64,000 nucleotides of DNA from Sneathiellales bacterium (GTDB lineage: Bacteria; Pseudomonadota; Alphaproteobacteria; JANQFL01), in the NCBI GenBank assembly GCA_028277845.1, contig JANQFL010000024.1:1-64000 (forward strand), read 5' to 3'. The position numbers were made by a program, and so were the translations under genes. The number at the start of each line of letters is the position of its first letter. Positions within the stretch are counted from its first letter, which is position 1. This document shows positions 1-9,971 of this stretch, piece by piece. A model generated the notes under the pieces. The model did not search any database. It was not told where the DNA came from and worked only from the letters and a program-made list of their open reading frames with translations.

Positions 1-81
1 CTCGGCCATACCCCGGGTATGGCCGTCGCCGCCAGCCTTGGCCTTGGCGCCAATACGCTCCGTCAGAATGTTTCCATCTAA
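1..81 (+). CDS. 3' end of a truncated unknown gene
   Basis: An open frame enters from the left edge in frame 1 and ends at a TAA at 79-81. It leaves 26 C-terminal residues ending TLRQNVSI. The codons are G+C-rich at third positions like the neighbouring genes, which suggests real coding. The fragment is too short to assign a family. It converges with the minus-strand gene that ends at 94. Confidence 0.35.
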   Translation, partial: LGHTPGMAVAASLGLGANTLRQNVSI

Positions 82-93
82 AGAGGAACTGCT

Positions 94-609
94 CTAAACG
101 AACGGGTCATGCGCCCATTGCAGCAGGGCCTGGCGTTGCCTTGGCCGGCAGGTCCAGTCGCCGGGATCGCAGTTGGCCTTGACCTGGGCGGCGTGGCGGC
201 GGAAGGCGCGCCAGCGTTTCATTTGGTGGGCGTCGACCTCCGGTAGCCGCCTCCCGAGATAGTAGCGGCAGTACCATTGAAACCAGCCGCGCGGATCGGG
301 ACCGATGATCCAGCCTTTATCGCGCCACACGCTGAGGGGTTGCCGGCTTTTGACGCCGAAATAGTTGAGCGATGGATCCGCATGTTCCGAGAGTTTTGCA
401 TGCTCGTACCATTCCCTGGGAAACTCATCCCGGCAGTCGTTGCAATACTTTCCCTCGAACACCCCCATCGCCAGCATTTCCCGTGGCGAAAAGTGGGGAG
501 TGAATTCCTGCGCCATATCCGTGCCCATCGGTGCGTCCAATCGGTACCGGTAGGCAGACTGCATTCGGTCGCTAACTCGGATGATCTGGCCCGGTTGATA
601 GGTGTTCAT
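94..609 (-). CDS. Conserved hypothetical protein, 171 aa
   Basis: The product is a soluble, strongly charged protein of 171 residues with no signal peptide or membrane segment. Visible features are a CxxC pair (C56, C59, in YCNDCRDEF), a tryptophan/tyrosine-rich stretch around residues 90-118 and an Arg/His-rich C-terminal region ending in LLQWAHDPFV. The CxxC pair could bind a metal, but only two cysteines are near each other. I do not recognise the family and assign no function. It stands alone between the edge fragment and the end of cobB, and its coding composition matches the neighbours. Confidence 0.6.
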   Translation of the reverse strand: MNTYQPGQIIRVSDRMQSAYRYRLDAPMGTDMAQEFTPHFSPREMLAMGVFEGKYCNDCRDEFPREWYEHAKLSEHADPSLNYFGVKSRQPLSVWRDKGWIIGPDPRGWFQWYCRYYLGRRLPEVDAHQMKRWRAFRRHAAQVKANCDPGDWTCRPRQRQALLQWAHDPFV

Positions 610-767
610 AGTTCGACAGATGATTGATTGGTTGCGGACACAAGATGATACGGTCGTTCTTTATGATTGGATCTCCCGCGATTACCGTCCGATTCAATTT
701 TCAAACCAAGGTTCTATATCAAACCGCTATACGCGACTGCGGCCAACGTTGAAGCATTTCGATAACA
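610..767. other. Intergenic stretch between hypothetical gene and cobB
   Basis: These 158 bases are A+T-richer than the flanks and must contain the promoter of the minus-strand 171-aa gene. A 60-codon open frame crosses it on the plus strand but has no coding signs. Nothing else is recognised. Confidence 0.3.
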
Positions 768-2087
768 TTAAGCCGGGATGTTGAGCCCGGCGATCAGATG
801 CATGAATGAACCGGCAACGCTGCCTCGCACCAAGCCGCAGGCACCCAGCGATTCGCCCAATGCATCCACGACATCGAACAAGGCGCCATCCGGGGATTCG
901 TTGGTTGTCGAGGAATAGTGGAATTCATGCCCACGGAAGACCGCGCCCGGCGGCCCGAGCGCGTATGGCAATTTAAGTGCCGCCGATCGATAACCGAGGT
1001 GCAGCTTACGCTGCGCGAACGACGTTTCGACCGGCAACAATCCGGCCATTTCGTGACTGTTTCCGTCGGCGTCGGTCAGGCCGTCACCCAAGACCATATA
1101 GCCGCCGCATTCCCCGTACACGACGGCGTTTTGCTCGGCAGCAGCGCGAAGCCCGTCCAAAAAACCGGCATTCGACGCAATCTGTCCGGCATGCAATTCC
1201 GGATATCCGCCGGGCAGAAACACGGCATCGGCAGTGGTGTCGGGGGACTCGTCGTTGAGCGGAGAAAACGGTAGGAGCTCCACGCCGGCCTCTTGCCAGG
1301 CGGTCAACACATGCGGATACGCAAAGGCGAATGCGGCGTCCTTGGCGACAGCGATGCGCTGGCCGAGGACAGGAAACGACAATCGTGCGTCCTCGGAGTC
1401 GTCGCTTTTACCGGCAAGCGCACGCAGTGCGGTCACATCCACGTGGGTGCCGACGAGGTCCGCGGCGGTGTCGAGAAAGTCTTCCAACGCGCTGTGTTCG
1501 CCGGCCTGCACCAGCCCGAGATGCCGGTCCGGCAGATCCAAACGGCCGTCCCGCGGCACCATGCCGACGATGGGAACAGGCAGGCCGTGCATGGCCCGCT
1601 CAAGTGCACGGACATGTCCGGCACCGCCCACCCGGTTGAAAATGACGCCGGCCAGGTCCAGGTCCGCGCGGTGGCTGTGAAATCCCTGCACGACGGCTGC
1701 GGCGCTGGCCGCCTGGCCGCGCACGTCGCAGACCAGAACGACCGGTATGTCCAGATCCACCGCCAAATCGGCCGTTGATCCACGTCCGTCGGGCGCGCCG
1801 TCGAACAGACCCATCACGCCTTCGCCGATCACCAGGTCGGCGTCCTGGCCGGTTTTCTCCAAAATGGCCTGCCGCATGGGCCGGTCCATCGCCCAGCCAT
1901 CAAGATTGAAGCAGGCCCGGCCCGTGGCGGCGGCATGGAAGGCGGGGTCGATGTAATCGGGACCGGTCTTGAACGACGACACGGCGACGCCGCAGTTCTT
2001 CAAGTGGCGCAACAGGGCCAGCGTCAGGACTGTCTTGCCGCTGCCCGACGACGGTGCGGCCAATATGAGGGATGGGACCGCCGGCAT
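768..2087 (-). CDS. cobB: Cobyrinic acid a,c-diamide synthase
   Basis: The enzyme amidates the a and c side chains of (hydrogeno)byrinate or cob(II)yrinate with glutamine and ATP. A P-loop (APSSGSGKT) sits near the N-terminus. The C-terminal class I glutamine amidotransferase domain carries the nucleophile context GECGGYMVLG and a late His segment (RGHEFHYSS). I chose the ATG at 2087, five bases after the cobA stop. A longer frame to 2135 would overlap cobA by 43 bases and add 16 residues that do not resemble the family. A GCCGGG/CCCGGC inverted repeat lies at the stop codon without a T run. It is probably co-transcribed with cobA. Confidence 0.9.
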   Translation of the reverse strand: MPAVPSLILAAPSSGSGKTVLTLALLRHLKNCGVAVSSFKTGPDYIDPAFHAAATGRACFNLDGWAMDRPMRQAILEKTGQDADLVIGEGVMGLFDGAPDGRGSTADLAVDLDIPVVLVCDVRGQAASAAAVVQGFHSHRADLDLAGVIFNRVGGAGHVRALERAMHGLPVPIVGMVPRDGRLDLPDRHLGLVQAGEHSALEDFLDTAADLVGTHVDVTALRALAGKSDDSEDARLSFPVLGQRIAVAKDAAFAFAYPHVLTAWQEAGVELLPFSPLNDESPDTTADAVFLPGGYPELHAGQIASNAGFLDGLRAAAEQNAVVYGECGGYMVLGDGLTDADGNSHEMAGLLPVETSFAQRKLHLGYRSAALKLPYALGPPGAVFRGHEFHYSSTTNESPDGALFDVVDALGESLGACGLVRGSVAGSFMHLIAGLNIPA

Positions 2088-2092
2088 GCCGT

Positions 2093-2932
2093 TCAGCCGG
2101 TCAGCGTCTGGTCTTTGTCGTTCAGCGGATTCCACACCAGGTCACGGCCGTTCAGGGCGCCGAGCCAATCCAAGCCGTCGCGCAGACGCACGACGTCTCC
2201 CACGATGATGATCGCCGGAGGCTTGAGGCCCGCCGCGGCGCAATCGTCGACACAACGCGCCAACGTCGTCTCCACAACGTGTTGCTCGGGCAGCGTCGCA
2301 TTCGCGACCAAAGCCACCGGCTCGGTCTCCGGCCGTCCGGCATCCAGGAGCTTCCCGGATATCTTGTCCAGATGCTTCAGCGCCATGTACATCACCAGCA
2401 CCGGGGACCCTTTGGAAACGGCATCCCAGTCGACGGTATCCGGGACCGTTCCGGCCGCATCGTGGCCGGTCAGGAAAGTGACCGCCGAATTGACGGTGCG
2501 ATGAGTGAGCGGAATACCGGCGTAGGCCAAACCGCCGACGCCGGCCGAAATTCCCGGAACGATGCGGAACGGCACGCCGGCCTCCACCAGTGAAAGCGCC
2601 TCCTCGCCGCCGCGGCCGAACACGAAGGGATCGCCGCCTTTCAAGCGCAGAACCCGCTTGCCGTCACGGGCCAACTGGACAAGACGGCGCGAAATATCCG
2701 GTTGCCGGGGAGAGGGTTTGCCGCCTCGTTTACCGGCATATTCCAGTTCAACCTGCGGGCCCGCCAGTGCCAGAATATGGTCGCCGACGAGGGCGTCGTA
2801 GACCACCACGTCCGCCTGGGAGAGGGCGTGGGCGGCATGCAGCGTCAACAGCCCGACGTCACCGGGACCGGCCCCCACAAGCCAGACCCAACCGGGCAGA
2901 AATTCGGGAAGATTCTGCGGTAAATTATCCAT
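2093..2932 (-). CDS. cobA: Uroporphyrinogen-III C-methyltransferase
   Basis: This S-adenosylmethionine-dependent enzyme makes precorrin-2 from uroporphyrinogen III, the entry step to corrinoids and siroheme. The 279-residue length fits the stand-alone SUMT type with no CysG oxidase/chelatase part. The tetrapyrrole methylase signatures are present: VGAGPGDVGLLTL near the N-terminus and GGDPFVFGRGGEEA mid-protein. It is divergently arranged with cbiD across a 68-base gap and is followed immediately by cobB. A siroheme role alone is less likely given the surrounding cob genes. Confidence 0.92.
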   Translation of the reverse strand: MDNLPQNLPEFLPGWVWLVGAGPGDVGLLTLHAAHALSQADVVVYDALVGDHILALAGPQVELEYAGKRGGKPSPRQPDISRRLVQLARDGKRVLRLKGGDPFVFGRGGEEALSLVEAGVPFRIVPGISAGVGGLAYAGIPLTHRTVNSAVTFLTGHDAAGTVPDTVDWDAVSKGSPVLVMYMALKHLDKISGKLLDAGRPETEPVALVANATLPEQHVVETTLARCVDDCAAAGLKPPAIIIVGDVVRLRDGLDWLGALNGRDLVWNPLNDKDQTLTG

Positions 2933-3000
2933 GAAGCCGTTTTACACCGTGCGGCCATCGCCGCCTAGTCACTCAATGTCTCGGGCACTATAAATTAGAT
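2933..3000. promoter_or_regulatory. Divergent intergenic region cobA / cbiD
   Basis: This 68-base gap must hold the start signals for both the minus-strand cobA-cobB pair and the plus-strand cbiD-cobK pair. It is locally A+T-rich next to cbiD (CTATAAATT at about 2988-2996). No Shine-Dalgarno sequence is visible before the cbiD ATG, so a very short or absent leader is possible. No B12 riboswitch motif is seen here. The promoter assignment is inference from layout. Confidence 0.3.
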
Positions 3001-4092
3001 ATGGACGAGCAAGACAATCGGCCTCTGCGACGGGGGTGGACAACGGGTGCCTGTGCCACGGCGGCGGCGAAATCCGCGTTCACCGCGCTGTTGACGGGGG
3101 AATTCCCTGATCCGGTGGAAATCACCCTGCCGCGCGGTCAGACCGTTGCCTTTGCCCTGTCCCGGCAATCCATGGACGGGGGCACCGCAACGGTCGGCGT
3201 AATCAAGGATGCCGGCGACGACCCCGACGTGACACATGGCGCGACCATTCTGGTCTCGGTTCAGTTGACGCCGGGGGATGGCGGTGTCGTCTTCCGGGCC
3301 GGCGAAGGGGTCGGGACCGTGACCCGCGACGGCCTGCCGGTTCCGGCGGGCGAGCCGGCGATCAATCCGGTGCCGCGGTCCATGATCAGGGGCGCCATCG
3401 AAGACGTGGCCAGATCGCACGGCACGACGGCGAACGTGGTCGTCACGGTGTCGATCCCCGGCGGCGAGAAACTGGCCGAGCGGACAATGAACGGCAGGCT
3501 CGGCATCGTCGGCGGCCTGTCCGTATTGGGGACTACAGGCATCGTCGTTCCTTATTCCTGTGCGGCGTGGATCGCCTCGATCCACCAGGGCATCGACGTC
3601 GCCCGCGCCGCCGGTCTCGGCCATATCGCCGCCGCGACCGGCTCGACCTCAGAAAAGGCGGTGAAGGCGCTGTATGACCTTCCCGACCATGCCTTGATCG
3701 ACATGGGCGATTTCGCCGGCGGTATGCTGAAGTATCTGCGCAAGCACCCGGTGGAGCGTCTCTCCTTGGCCGGCGGCTTCGCCAAGATCAGCAAACTTGC
3801 GCAGGGACACATGGATTTGCATTCGGGCCGCAGCCAGGTGGACCTGCCGTGGCTGGCACAACAGATGGATGCGCTCGACGCTCCACAGGCCGTCCGCGAC
3901 CGCTGTACCGGCGCCAATACGGCGATGGAGGTGCTGAACATAGCGCAAAACGCCGGCATTCCACTTGCCGATCATATTGCCGGCTTGGCGCGCGCGGTGG
4001 CGGAAGACATCGCCGGTGGCGGCATCGAGATGGAGGTCCTGATCTACGACCGGCAAGGCCGCCTCGCGGGCCGCAACGGACGAAGCACATGA
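3001..4092 (+). CDS. cbiD: Cobalt-precorrin-5B (C1)-methyltransferase
   Basis: CbiD methylates C1 in the cobalt-early (anaerobic) corrin pathway, a step done by CobF in the oxygen-dependent route. The 363-residue protein shows the family start RRGWTTGACATAAAKSA and the central LGTTGIVVPYSCAAW segment. It is the first gene of a two-gene plus-strand unit. Its TGA overlaps the cobK ATG as ATGA at 4089-4092. The presence of CbiD rather than CobF is one of the signs that this cluster is not a classical aerobic set. Confidence 0.92.
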   Translation: MDEQDNRPLRRGWTTGACATAAAKSAFTALLTGEFPDPVEITLPRGQTVAFALSRQSMDGGTATVGVIKDAGDDPDVTHGATILVSVQLTPGDGGVVFRAGEGVGTVTRDGLPVPAGEPAINPVPRSMIRGAIEDVARSHGTTANVVVTVSIPGGEKLAERTMNGRLGIVGGLSVLGTTGIVVPYSCAAWIASIHQGIDVARAAGLGHIAAATGSTSEKAVKALYDLPDHALIDMGDFAGGMLKYLRKHPVERLSLAGGFAKISKLAQGHMDLHSGRSQVDLPWLAQQMDALDAPQAVRDRCTGANTAMEVLNIAQNAGIPLADHIAGLARAVAEDIAGGGIEMEVLIYDRQGRLAGRNGRST

Positions 4093-4832
4093 AAAACATC
4101 CTGATACTGGGCGGCACGACGGAGGCCGCGCGGCTGTCCCATGTCCTGGCCGAACGGGATGGCCTGAACGTCGTGACGTCACTCGCCGGGCGCACCAACG
4201 CGCGGCAGTCGATCGCCGGCGCCGTCCGCACCGGTGGTTTCGGTGGCGTTGACGGGCTGGTGCGTCATCTTGAGGACGCAAGCATCGATGCCGTCATTGA
4301 CGCGACCCATCCCTTTGCCACCGAAATCACCGCCAATGCACATAGGGCTTGCCGATCGGTGCGGTTACCGTATGTGCGTTTGCAGCGCCCCGCCTGGAAA
4401 CCCGAAACCGAAGACCGCTGGTTCAGCGTCACGTCGTTCGCGGATGCCGCGCGCACGGTTCAAAAACTCGGAGAGCGGACGTTTCTGGCGACCGGCCACA
4501 GCGACCTGGACGCATTTCAAGTCTGTGAAGACGTTTGGTTCCTGGTTCGCCTGATCACCCCGCCGGAGCATGTCCCACTGAAGCATTACCAATTGATTTG
4601 TGAGCGCGGACCATTCGACGAGGCATCGGAAATCGCGCTTCTCAAGCATCACAAAATCGGCGCGGTGGTGAGCAAAAACAGCGGCGGTGGTGCGTCCTAC
4701 GGTAAAATCGCGGCGGCAAGGGCATTACAGTTGCCCGTTATCATGATCGAACGGCAGAAATCGGATATCTCGCCGGCCGTGAACTCCGTCGAGGCCTGCA
4801 TTGCGTGGGTGGAGAGTACTTTACCGAATTAG
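4089..4832 (+). CDS. cobK: Precorrin-6A / cobalt-precorrin-6A reductase
   Basis: This enzyme reduces a double bond of the macrocycle using NAD(P)H. The 247-residue protein starts with a Rossmann-like [17 protein letters not shown] and contains the family segment [11 protein letters not shown] around residues 70-80. A longer frame back to 3849 runs inside cbiD and is rejected, because the ATG at 4089 is coupled to the cbiD stop. The stop overlaps the end of the convergent cobM by four bases (4829-4832), so the two transcripts must overlap. Confidence 0.92.
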   Translation: MKNILILGGTTEAARLSHVLAERDGLNVVTSLAGRTNARQSIAGAVRTGGFGGVDGLVRHLEDASIDAVIDATHPFATEITANAHRACRSVRLPYVRLQRPAWKPETEDRWFSVTSFADAARTVQKLGERTFLATGHSDLDAFQVCEDVWFLVRLITPPEHVPLKHYQLICERGPFDEASEIALLKHHKIGAVVSKNSGGGASYGKIAAARALQLPVIMIERQKSDISPAVNSVEACIAWVESTLPN

Positions 4833-5602
4833 CTGCTTTCACGCTTTCCGCCATGGCGCAGGACGTGCACGTGGTTGGGGTCGTAGAGCGCGCTGTCGCG
4901 GAAATCATCCGGCGCCAGCACGTGGCCGACGATGACCAGGGCCGTGCGGGTGATCTTGGCGTCGCGGACCTGCTGGCGGATGGTCGACAGGGTGCCGCGA
5001 ATGACCTGCTCGTCCGGCCAGCTCGCCCGGTAGACCACGGCGACGGGGCAGTCTTCACCGTAGTGGGGGATGAGGTCGGCGCAAACCTGACGCAGGTTAC
5101 GGACCGACAGGTGTAGCGCCAGGGTGGCGCCGGACCGGCCAAGCGTTTCCAGGTCCTCGCCGTCGGGCATGGCCGACGACTTCATGGCGGTGCGGGTGAG
5201 AATGACCGTCTGGCTGACGTCGGGCAGGGTGAATTCGGTTTTCAGCGCCGCCGCCGCCGCCGCGAAGGCCGGCACGCCCGGCGTGATGTCGTAGTCGATG
5301 CCCAGCGCTTCCAGCCGGCGGATCTGTTCGCCGATGGCGCCGTAAAGCGACGGATCGCCGGAATGCACCCGTGCCACGTCGTGGCCGACCTCGTGGGCGG
5401 CGACGATTTCCGCAATGATTTCGTCCAGGTTGAGAATGGCCGTGTCGACGATCCGTGCGTCTTCCGGCGCCCACTCCACGACTTCGCCCGGCACCAGGGA
5501 GCCGGCGTACAGACAGACGGGGCAGGACGCGATCAGGTCGCGACCGCGGACGGTGATGAGGTCCGCGGCGCCCGGACCCGCGCCGATGAAATGCACCGTC
5601 AT
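4829..5602 (-). CDS. cobM: Precorrin-4 C11-methyltransferase
   Basis: CobM (CbiF in the cobalt-early route) adds the C11 methyl group. The tetrapyrrole methylase motifs [16 protein letters not shown] at the N-terminus and [13 protein letters not shown] further on are clear. I start it at ATG 5602, which overlaps the cobJ stop as ATGA. The longer frame to 5665 adds a sequence unlike the family. It is the last gene of the long minus-strand cob run. The substrate could be the cobalt-loaded or metal-free intermediate, which the sequence does not decide. Confidence 0.92.
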   Translation of the reverse strand: MTVHFIGAGPGAADLITVRGRDLIASCPVCLYAGSLVPGEVVEWAPEDARIVDTAILNLDEIIAEIVAAHEVGHDVARVHSGDPSLYGAIGEQIRRLEALGIDYDITPGVPAFAAAAAALKTEFTLPDVSQTVILTRTAMKSSAMPDGEDLETLGRSGATLALHLSVRNLRQVCADLIPHYGEDCPVAVVYRASWPDEQVIRGTLSTIRQQVRDAKITRTALVIVGHVLAPDDFRDSALYDPNHVHVLRHGGKRESS

Positions 5603-7422
5603 GCCGACAGATCCTGCATCACCGAATCCAACTTGCCCGCGTAACCCCGCGGCGTGTACATCCACTGCCGTCCGTCGGGCGTCGCGAACAGCCGTGTTTC
5701 GCTGGAGCCGACGAGAACCACCGTCAGCATATCGATGTCGGCGGGATCGAGTTCGGACAACGTTACGAAGCGAACCAGTTCGCCGTCCCGTCCGAGATTG
5801 CGCGCCAGGGCAACCGGCGTGTCCGCCGGGCGGTGTTCGAGCAGCACGTCGCGGGCATGGGCCAACTGCGTCGTTCTGCGGCGCGACACCGGATTGTAGA
5901 AGGCGATGACGAAATCCCCTTCCGCCGCCGCCTTGACCCGTTTTTGGATGGACGGCCAGGGCGTCAGCAGATCGGAGAGGGAGATGGTGCAGAAATCGTG
6001 GCCGAGCGGGGCGCCGGTGCGGGCCGCCGCCGCCTGCAAGGCCGACAGACCCGGTGCCACGGCCACATCGACCCGCTTCCAGGCGGGGGTATCGCCCTTG
6101 TCGAGCAGTTCGAACAGCAGCGTCGCCATGCCGTAAATGCCGGCATCGCCGGACGACACGAGCGCCACGCTGTTGCCGTCGGCGGCGATGTTCAGGGCGG
6201 CCCGGACCCGGTCTTCCTCCGCGCCGAGCGGGAAATCGTGCCGCTGCTTGCCGTCGATCGCCGACCCAAGCAGATCCAGGTAAAGACCATAGCCCACCAC
6301 GTGATCGGCGTGTCCGATGCAGGCGTCCGCCTGAGGCGTGCGCCAGGCGTCATCGCCCGGACCGATGCCGATGATGGCCACGCGGCCACGCGCCCGGCCA
6401 AATTGACCGGGATCCAGAAGATGTTCCGCTAGGGCGATGGCGCAGGTGGCGCGGGCGGATTTTTGCTTGGGCACGATCAGTTTGCCCGATGCGCCCACGG
6501 CGGCCAATGCCGCGCCTTCCGCCACGCCGTGGCAGCCGACCTCGCGGAAAACCTGTTCCGACGGCGTGTGCAGCCGCGGCGTTTCCGCTTCCAGCCTGTC
6601 GGCGCCGAACACCCGCACCGGAACACCGAGGGCATCGGCCACGGCGTGCACGGCCGGTTCGTCTTCCTTGAGATCGATGCTGACGATGGCCGCGACAGAC
6701 AGCGGCGACAGGCCGTACTCCGCGAGCGTCTCCATCACCAGGCCGATGACCTGTGCATCCGGCGTGTTCCGTTCGCAGCCAACGCCCACCGCCAGGTTTT
6801 GCGGGCGGTAGACCAGGGTGGTGGCATCGCTGCCCGGACCGGCAGCGTCGATACGGATCGTCAGGGCGCCGTCTTCGGCAACGGGCAGGTCCGATTGCGA
6901 AAGCCAATCAGTTGGGCTCTCGAGCCGCACGGACTGTCCGGCCAGCAATGCGGCCATGAAGGCCTTGGCGTGTTCCGGACCGTCGAGCACATAGCCGGGC
7001 GGCGGCTGGTCGAGCGCCACGCCGAACCGCAGATCGCCGGCCGTGGTAACGGCGGCGTCCACCTTCAGATGCTCGGCGATGGTCCGGGCCAGGTCGTTGG
7101 CGCCGTGGTGCCCGCCGAGCAGCGGAACGACTGCCGAACCGTCCTCGGCCACGGCCAGCACGGGCGGCTCGTAATGTTTGCCCGCCAGGGTCGGTGCCAG
7201 GGTGCGGATGAGAATGCCCGCGGCGCAGACGCCGACGATGCCCGTGCCTTCGGAAAAGAGTTCGGTCAGATGGCGGCCAGTGTCCCTGAACATCACATCG
7301 GCATCATCGACGCGGTCCTCCAATCCGTGGACACGGGCGTTCGGCAACCGACCGGCGATGGTGCGGCCGGTTTCGAGGGCCGAGGCGGTCAGAACGACGA
7401 CCGCGATTTCGGTTGCGTTCAT
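5599..7422 (-). CDS. cobJ: CbiG-CobJ fusion: lactone hydrolase plus precorrin-3B C17-methyltransferase
   Basis: The 607-residue product joins two enzymes. The N-terminal part (about 1-340) is CbiG-like, beginning [15 protein letters not shown]. CbiG opens the delta-lactone of cobalt-precorrin-5A and releases the C20 fragment as acetaldehyde. The C-terminal part (about 350-607) is a CobJ/CbiH tetrapyrrole methylase with [16 protein letters not shown] and [11 protein letters not shown], which drives ring contraction with C17 methylation. The start at 7422 overlaps the cobI stop as ATGA. The open frame extends to 7548, but the extension lies inside cobI. No CobG or CobZ is in the window, which agrees with CbiG chemistry. 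Confidence 0.9.
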   Translation of the reverse strand: MNATEIAVVVLTASALETGRTIAGRLPNARVHGLEDRVDDADVMFRDTGRHLTELFSEGTGIVGVCAAGILIRTLAPTLAGKHYEPPVLAVAEDGSAVVPLLGGHHGANDLARTIAEHLKVDAAVTTAGDLRFGVALDQPPPGYVLDGPEHAKAFMAALLAGQSVRLESPTDWLSQSDLPVAEDGALTIRIDAAGPGSDATTLVYRPQNLAVGVGCERNTPDAQVIGLVMETLAEYGLSPLSVAAIVSIDLKEDEPAVHAVADALGVPVRVFGADRLEAETPRLHTPSEQVFREVGCHGVAEGAALAAVGASGKLIVPKQKSARATCAIALAEHLLDPGQFGRARGRVAIIGIGPGDDAWRTPQADACIGHADHVVGYGLYLDLLGSAIDGKQRHDFPLGAEEDRVRAALNIAADGNSVALVSSGDAGIYGMATLLFELLDKGDTPAWKRVDVAVAPGLSALQAAAARTGAPLGHDFCTISLSDLLTPWPSIQKRVKAAAEGDFVIAFYNPVSRRRTTQLAHARDVLLEHRPADTPVALARNLGRDGELVRFVTLSELDPADIDMLTVVLVGSSETRLFATPDGRQWMYTPRGYAGKLDSVMQDLSA

Positions 7423-8123
7423 TGCCAGGCCGCTCCGCGCTTGTGCACCAGAATGATGGAAAAATAGGGCACGTTGGTATCGTCCACATCCGACAGAGGC
7501 AGAACCTTTTGCTGGCTCATGGTGGCCCGTTCGACATAGCGGGCGCAATGGTCGAGCCCGAGATCGTTGAGCACGGCCCGGACCCGGGCGAAATGGCGGC
7601 CCACCTTGATGATCACGGCGGCGTCGGCGTCGGCCAGCCGGCGGCTGAGCGACGCGTCGTCCAGCGGCGCGGGAATCACCGTGAGGATGTCGTTGCGGGC
7701 GGCCAGGGGCGCGCCGAGAACGGCGGCGGCGGCGGTTAATGACGACACGCCGGGGATGACCTCGACCGGATATTGTTCCGCCATACGACCGAACAGGAAC
7801 ATGAACGAGCCGTAGAAAAACGGATCGCCCTCGCAGACGAAGGCCACGTCCCGGCCGGCCTGCAGGTGCGCGCCGATGTCGGCGACGGCCTTGTCGTAGA
7901 CGTCCTGGGCCGGAAAGCGGTCGACCACCATGGGAATGCGGATGACGACCTCTTCTTGCTGGCCCGATAGGTGCGGGTCGACGATGGCGCGGACCAGACT
8001 GTCGCCGTCGTCCGGCGCGGGATAGGCGAGCACCGGGACCGACTGCAAGACCTTGAGGGACTTGAGCGTGATGAGATCGGGATCGCCCGGTCCGGCGCCG
8101 ATGCCGTAAAGCGTGCCTGTCAT
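7419..8123 (-). CDS. cobI: Precorrin-2 C20-methyltransferase
   Basis: CobI (CbiL) methylates C20 of precorrin-2 or cobalt-factor II. The 234-residue protein shows YGIGAGPGDPDLITLKS at its start and CEGDPFFYGSFMFL mid-protein, both typical of this branch of the methylases. The start at 8123 overlaps the cobL stop as ATGA. The upstream frame to 8321 is inside cobL and is discarded. It acts directly after CobA. Confidence 0.93.
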   Translation of the reverse strand: MTGTLYGIGAGPGDPDLITLKSLKVLQSVPVLAYPAPDDGDSLVRAIVDPHLSGQQEEVVIRIPMVVDRFPAQDVYDKAVADIGAHLQAGRDVAFVCEGDPFFYGSFMFLFGRMAEQYPVEVIPGVSSLTAAAAVLGAPLAARNDILTVIPAPLDDASLSRRLADADAAVIIKVGRHFARVRAVLNDLGLDHCARYVERATMSQQKVLPLSDVDDTNVPYFSIILVHKRGAAWQ

Positions 8124-9319
8124 GACTTTCTGATACTCAACTGCGTAACGGTACGAAGGGGGGACCAGCCGTTGAAACGGCCGATCGGTTGGGCATGGGC
8201 AACGGAAAGGCGGGACAAATCGCCGCCATGCCGTGCATGCCAGTCCATCAGCGCCTGCTCGCCTTCCAGGGTGACGGCGTTGGCCACCATCCGCCCGCCG
8301 GCGCGCACCGCCTGCCAGCAAGCCGTCATCACCTCGGGAGAGGACGTGCCACCGCCGACGAAAACCGCATCGGGTTGCGGCAACCCCTCGAATGCAGCCG
8401 GGGCGTCACCATCGACGACGCCGAGCTGCGGGACGCCGAGATTGGCGGCGTTGTCGCGCATCATGGCGATGCGTCCGGCGTGCCGTTCGATGGCCGTGGC
8501 CGAACAGGAGGGGTGCGTGCGCAGCCATTCGATGGCGACCGATCCGCAACCGGCGCCGACATCCCACAAATGCTGGCCGGGAAGCGGTGACAGAGCGGCC
8601 AAGGTCGCCGCCCGGACCGCGCGCTTGGTCAGCTGGCCATCATGGGCGAAGGCGTCGTCGGGCAGGCCCGGTGCCCAGTGCGGTGCCGCATCTCCGGCGC
8701 ACAGGATGGCCAGGGTGTTGAAGTCGGCCGCCCGTCCGTGCGGCCAGGCCTCCGCCGAACCGGTGAGACGGTTTTCGTGGCCGCCGCCCATGCCCTCGAA
8801 TACCGTCAGGCGGCTGGCGCCGTACCCCTGTCCCGTCAGCAGCGCCGCAACGTCGGCGGGCGTACTGCCGTCGTTGCTGAGGGCGACGATACAGGCGCCG
8901 GGATACAGATAGCGGTTCAGGCCGGCGAGGGGGCGGCCGTGCAGGGTGACGGTGTGCACGGCATTGCGGTCCCAGCCCATGCGGCTGCAGGCCAGGCTGA
9001 AGGCGGACGGCGCGGGGATGACGGTCATTTCCTCCGCCGGAACGTGTTTCGCCAGGGTCACGCCGATGCCGTAGTTCATGGGATCGCCGGTGGCCAGGAC
9101 ACAGATGCGTTCTCCGCGCCGGGAGACGATCTCGTCGACCAGTTTGCCGAGCGGGTTCGGCCAGGACAGCCGTTCGCGGCCGTCATCGGGCACCATGGCC
9201 AGGTGACGTTCACCGCCGATCAGCACCGCCGCGCCATCGACCAGCGCGCGGGCGTCGGGTGACAGGCCGTCGAGACCCTGCTCGCTCAGACCGACGATGC
9301 TCAGCCAGCGCGCGCTCAC
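8120..9319 (-). CDS. cobL: Precorrin-6Y C5,15-methyltransferase (decarboxylating), CbiE-CbiT fusion
   Basis: The 399-residue protein is the usual two-domain CobL. The first half is a CbiE-type tetrapyrrole methylase (WLSIVGLSEQGLDGL, ATGDPMNYGIG). The second half is a CbiT-type methyltransferase with an SAM-binding glycine motif (LWDVGAGCGSVAIEW). It methylates C5 and C15 and removes the C12 acetate carboxyl. Start and stop both form ATGA overlaps with cobH and cobI, indicating tight translational coupling. Confidence 0.93.
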   Translation of the reverse strand: MSARWLSIVGLSEQGLDGLSPDARALVDGAAVLIGGERHLAMVPDDGRERLSWPNPLGKLVDEIVSRRGERICVLATGDPMNYGIGVTLAKHVPAEEMTVIPAPSAFSLACSRMGWDRNAVHTVTLHGRPLAGLNRYLYPGACIVALSNDGSTPADVAALLTGQGYGASRLTVFEGMGGGHENRLTGSAEAWPHGRAADFNTLAILCAGDAAPHWAPGLPDDAFAHDGQLTKRAVRAATLAALSPLPGQHLWDVGAGCGSVAIEWLRTHPSCSATAIERHAGRIAMMRDNAANLGVPQLGVVDGDAPAAFEGLPQPDAVFVGGGTSSPEVMTACWQAVRAGGRMVANAVTLEGEQALMDWHARHGGDLSRLSVAHAQPIGRFNGWSPLRTVTQLSIRKS

Positions 9320-9966
9320 CGCACCGATCCCGTGTCACCGTTGCCGCCGAGGGCATTGACGGCCGCCGCCGCCATGGCGCTGCCGCCGCGCCGGCCGCGC
9401 ACCGTCAGGTAAGGCACGCCAAAATCGCCGTTCACCAGGGCGTCCTTGGATTCCGCCGCTCCGACGAATCCGACGGGCAGGGCAAACAGGGCCGCCGGAC
9501 GGGCGCCTTCCTCGGCGATCATCTCGAGCAGCCGGAACAGGGCCGTCGGCGCGTTGCCGATGGCAATGACGGCGCCGTGCAGGCGCGGCCGCCACAGATC
9601 GACGGCCGCCGCCGATCGGGTGGTCTCCCGTTCCCGGGCCATGGCCCGCACGGCCGGGTCGTTCAGGGTGCAGATGACCGGGTTGTTCATCGGCAGCCGG
9701 TCACGGATGATGCCCTTGGCCACCATCTCGGCGTCCACCAGGACCGGCGCGCCGTTGTCCAGAGCGTGGCGGGCGTTCTCGGCCACGTCGGCCGTGTAGG
9801 ACAGGTCCTCGGTGACGTCGGTCATGCCGCAGGCATGGATCAGCCGCACGACGATTTCGGCGACATCCAGCGGCACGCCGCCGAGATCCGCCTCGGACCA
9901 GATGGTCGCGAAGGACTTGCGGTAGATCTCGGCGGGATCGCGCTCGTATTCCAAGGCCTGGGACAT
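9316..9966 (-). CDS. cobH: Precorrin-8X / cobalt-precorrin-8 methylmutase
   Basis: CobH (CbiC) moves a methyl group from C11 to C12 to give (cob)yrinic acid. The 216-residue length matches the family. The segment VVRLIHACGMTDVTEDL holds the catalytic histidine region, and PVGFVGAAESK is the second conserved stretch. It starts six bases after the cbiX stop and ends in an ATGA overlap with cobL. Confidence 0.93.
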   Translation of the reverse strand: MSQALEYERDPAEIYRKSFATIWSEADLGGVPLDVAEIVVRLIHACGMTDVTEDLSYTADVAENARHALDNGAPVLVDAEMVAKGIIRDRLPMNNPVICTLNDPAVRAMARERETTRSAAAVDLWRPRLHGAVIAIGNAPTALFRLLEMIAEEGARPAALFALPVGFVGAAESKDALVNGDFGVPYLTVRGRRGGSAMAAAAVNALGGNGDTGSVR

Positions 9967-9971
9967 GGACC

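Noticed and set aside
602-784. 60-codon plus-strand open frame upstream of cobB's end
   Set aside because: No ribosome-binding sequence, A+T-rich codons unlike the neighbours, and it runs into the end of cobB.
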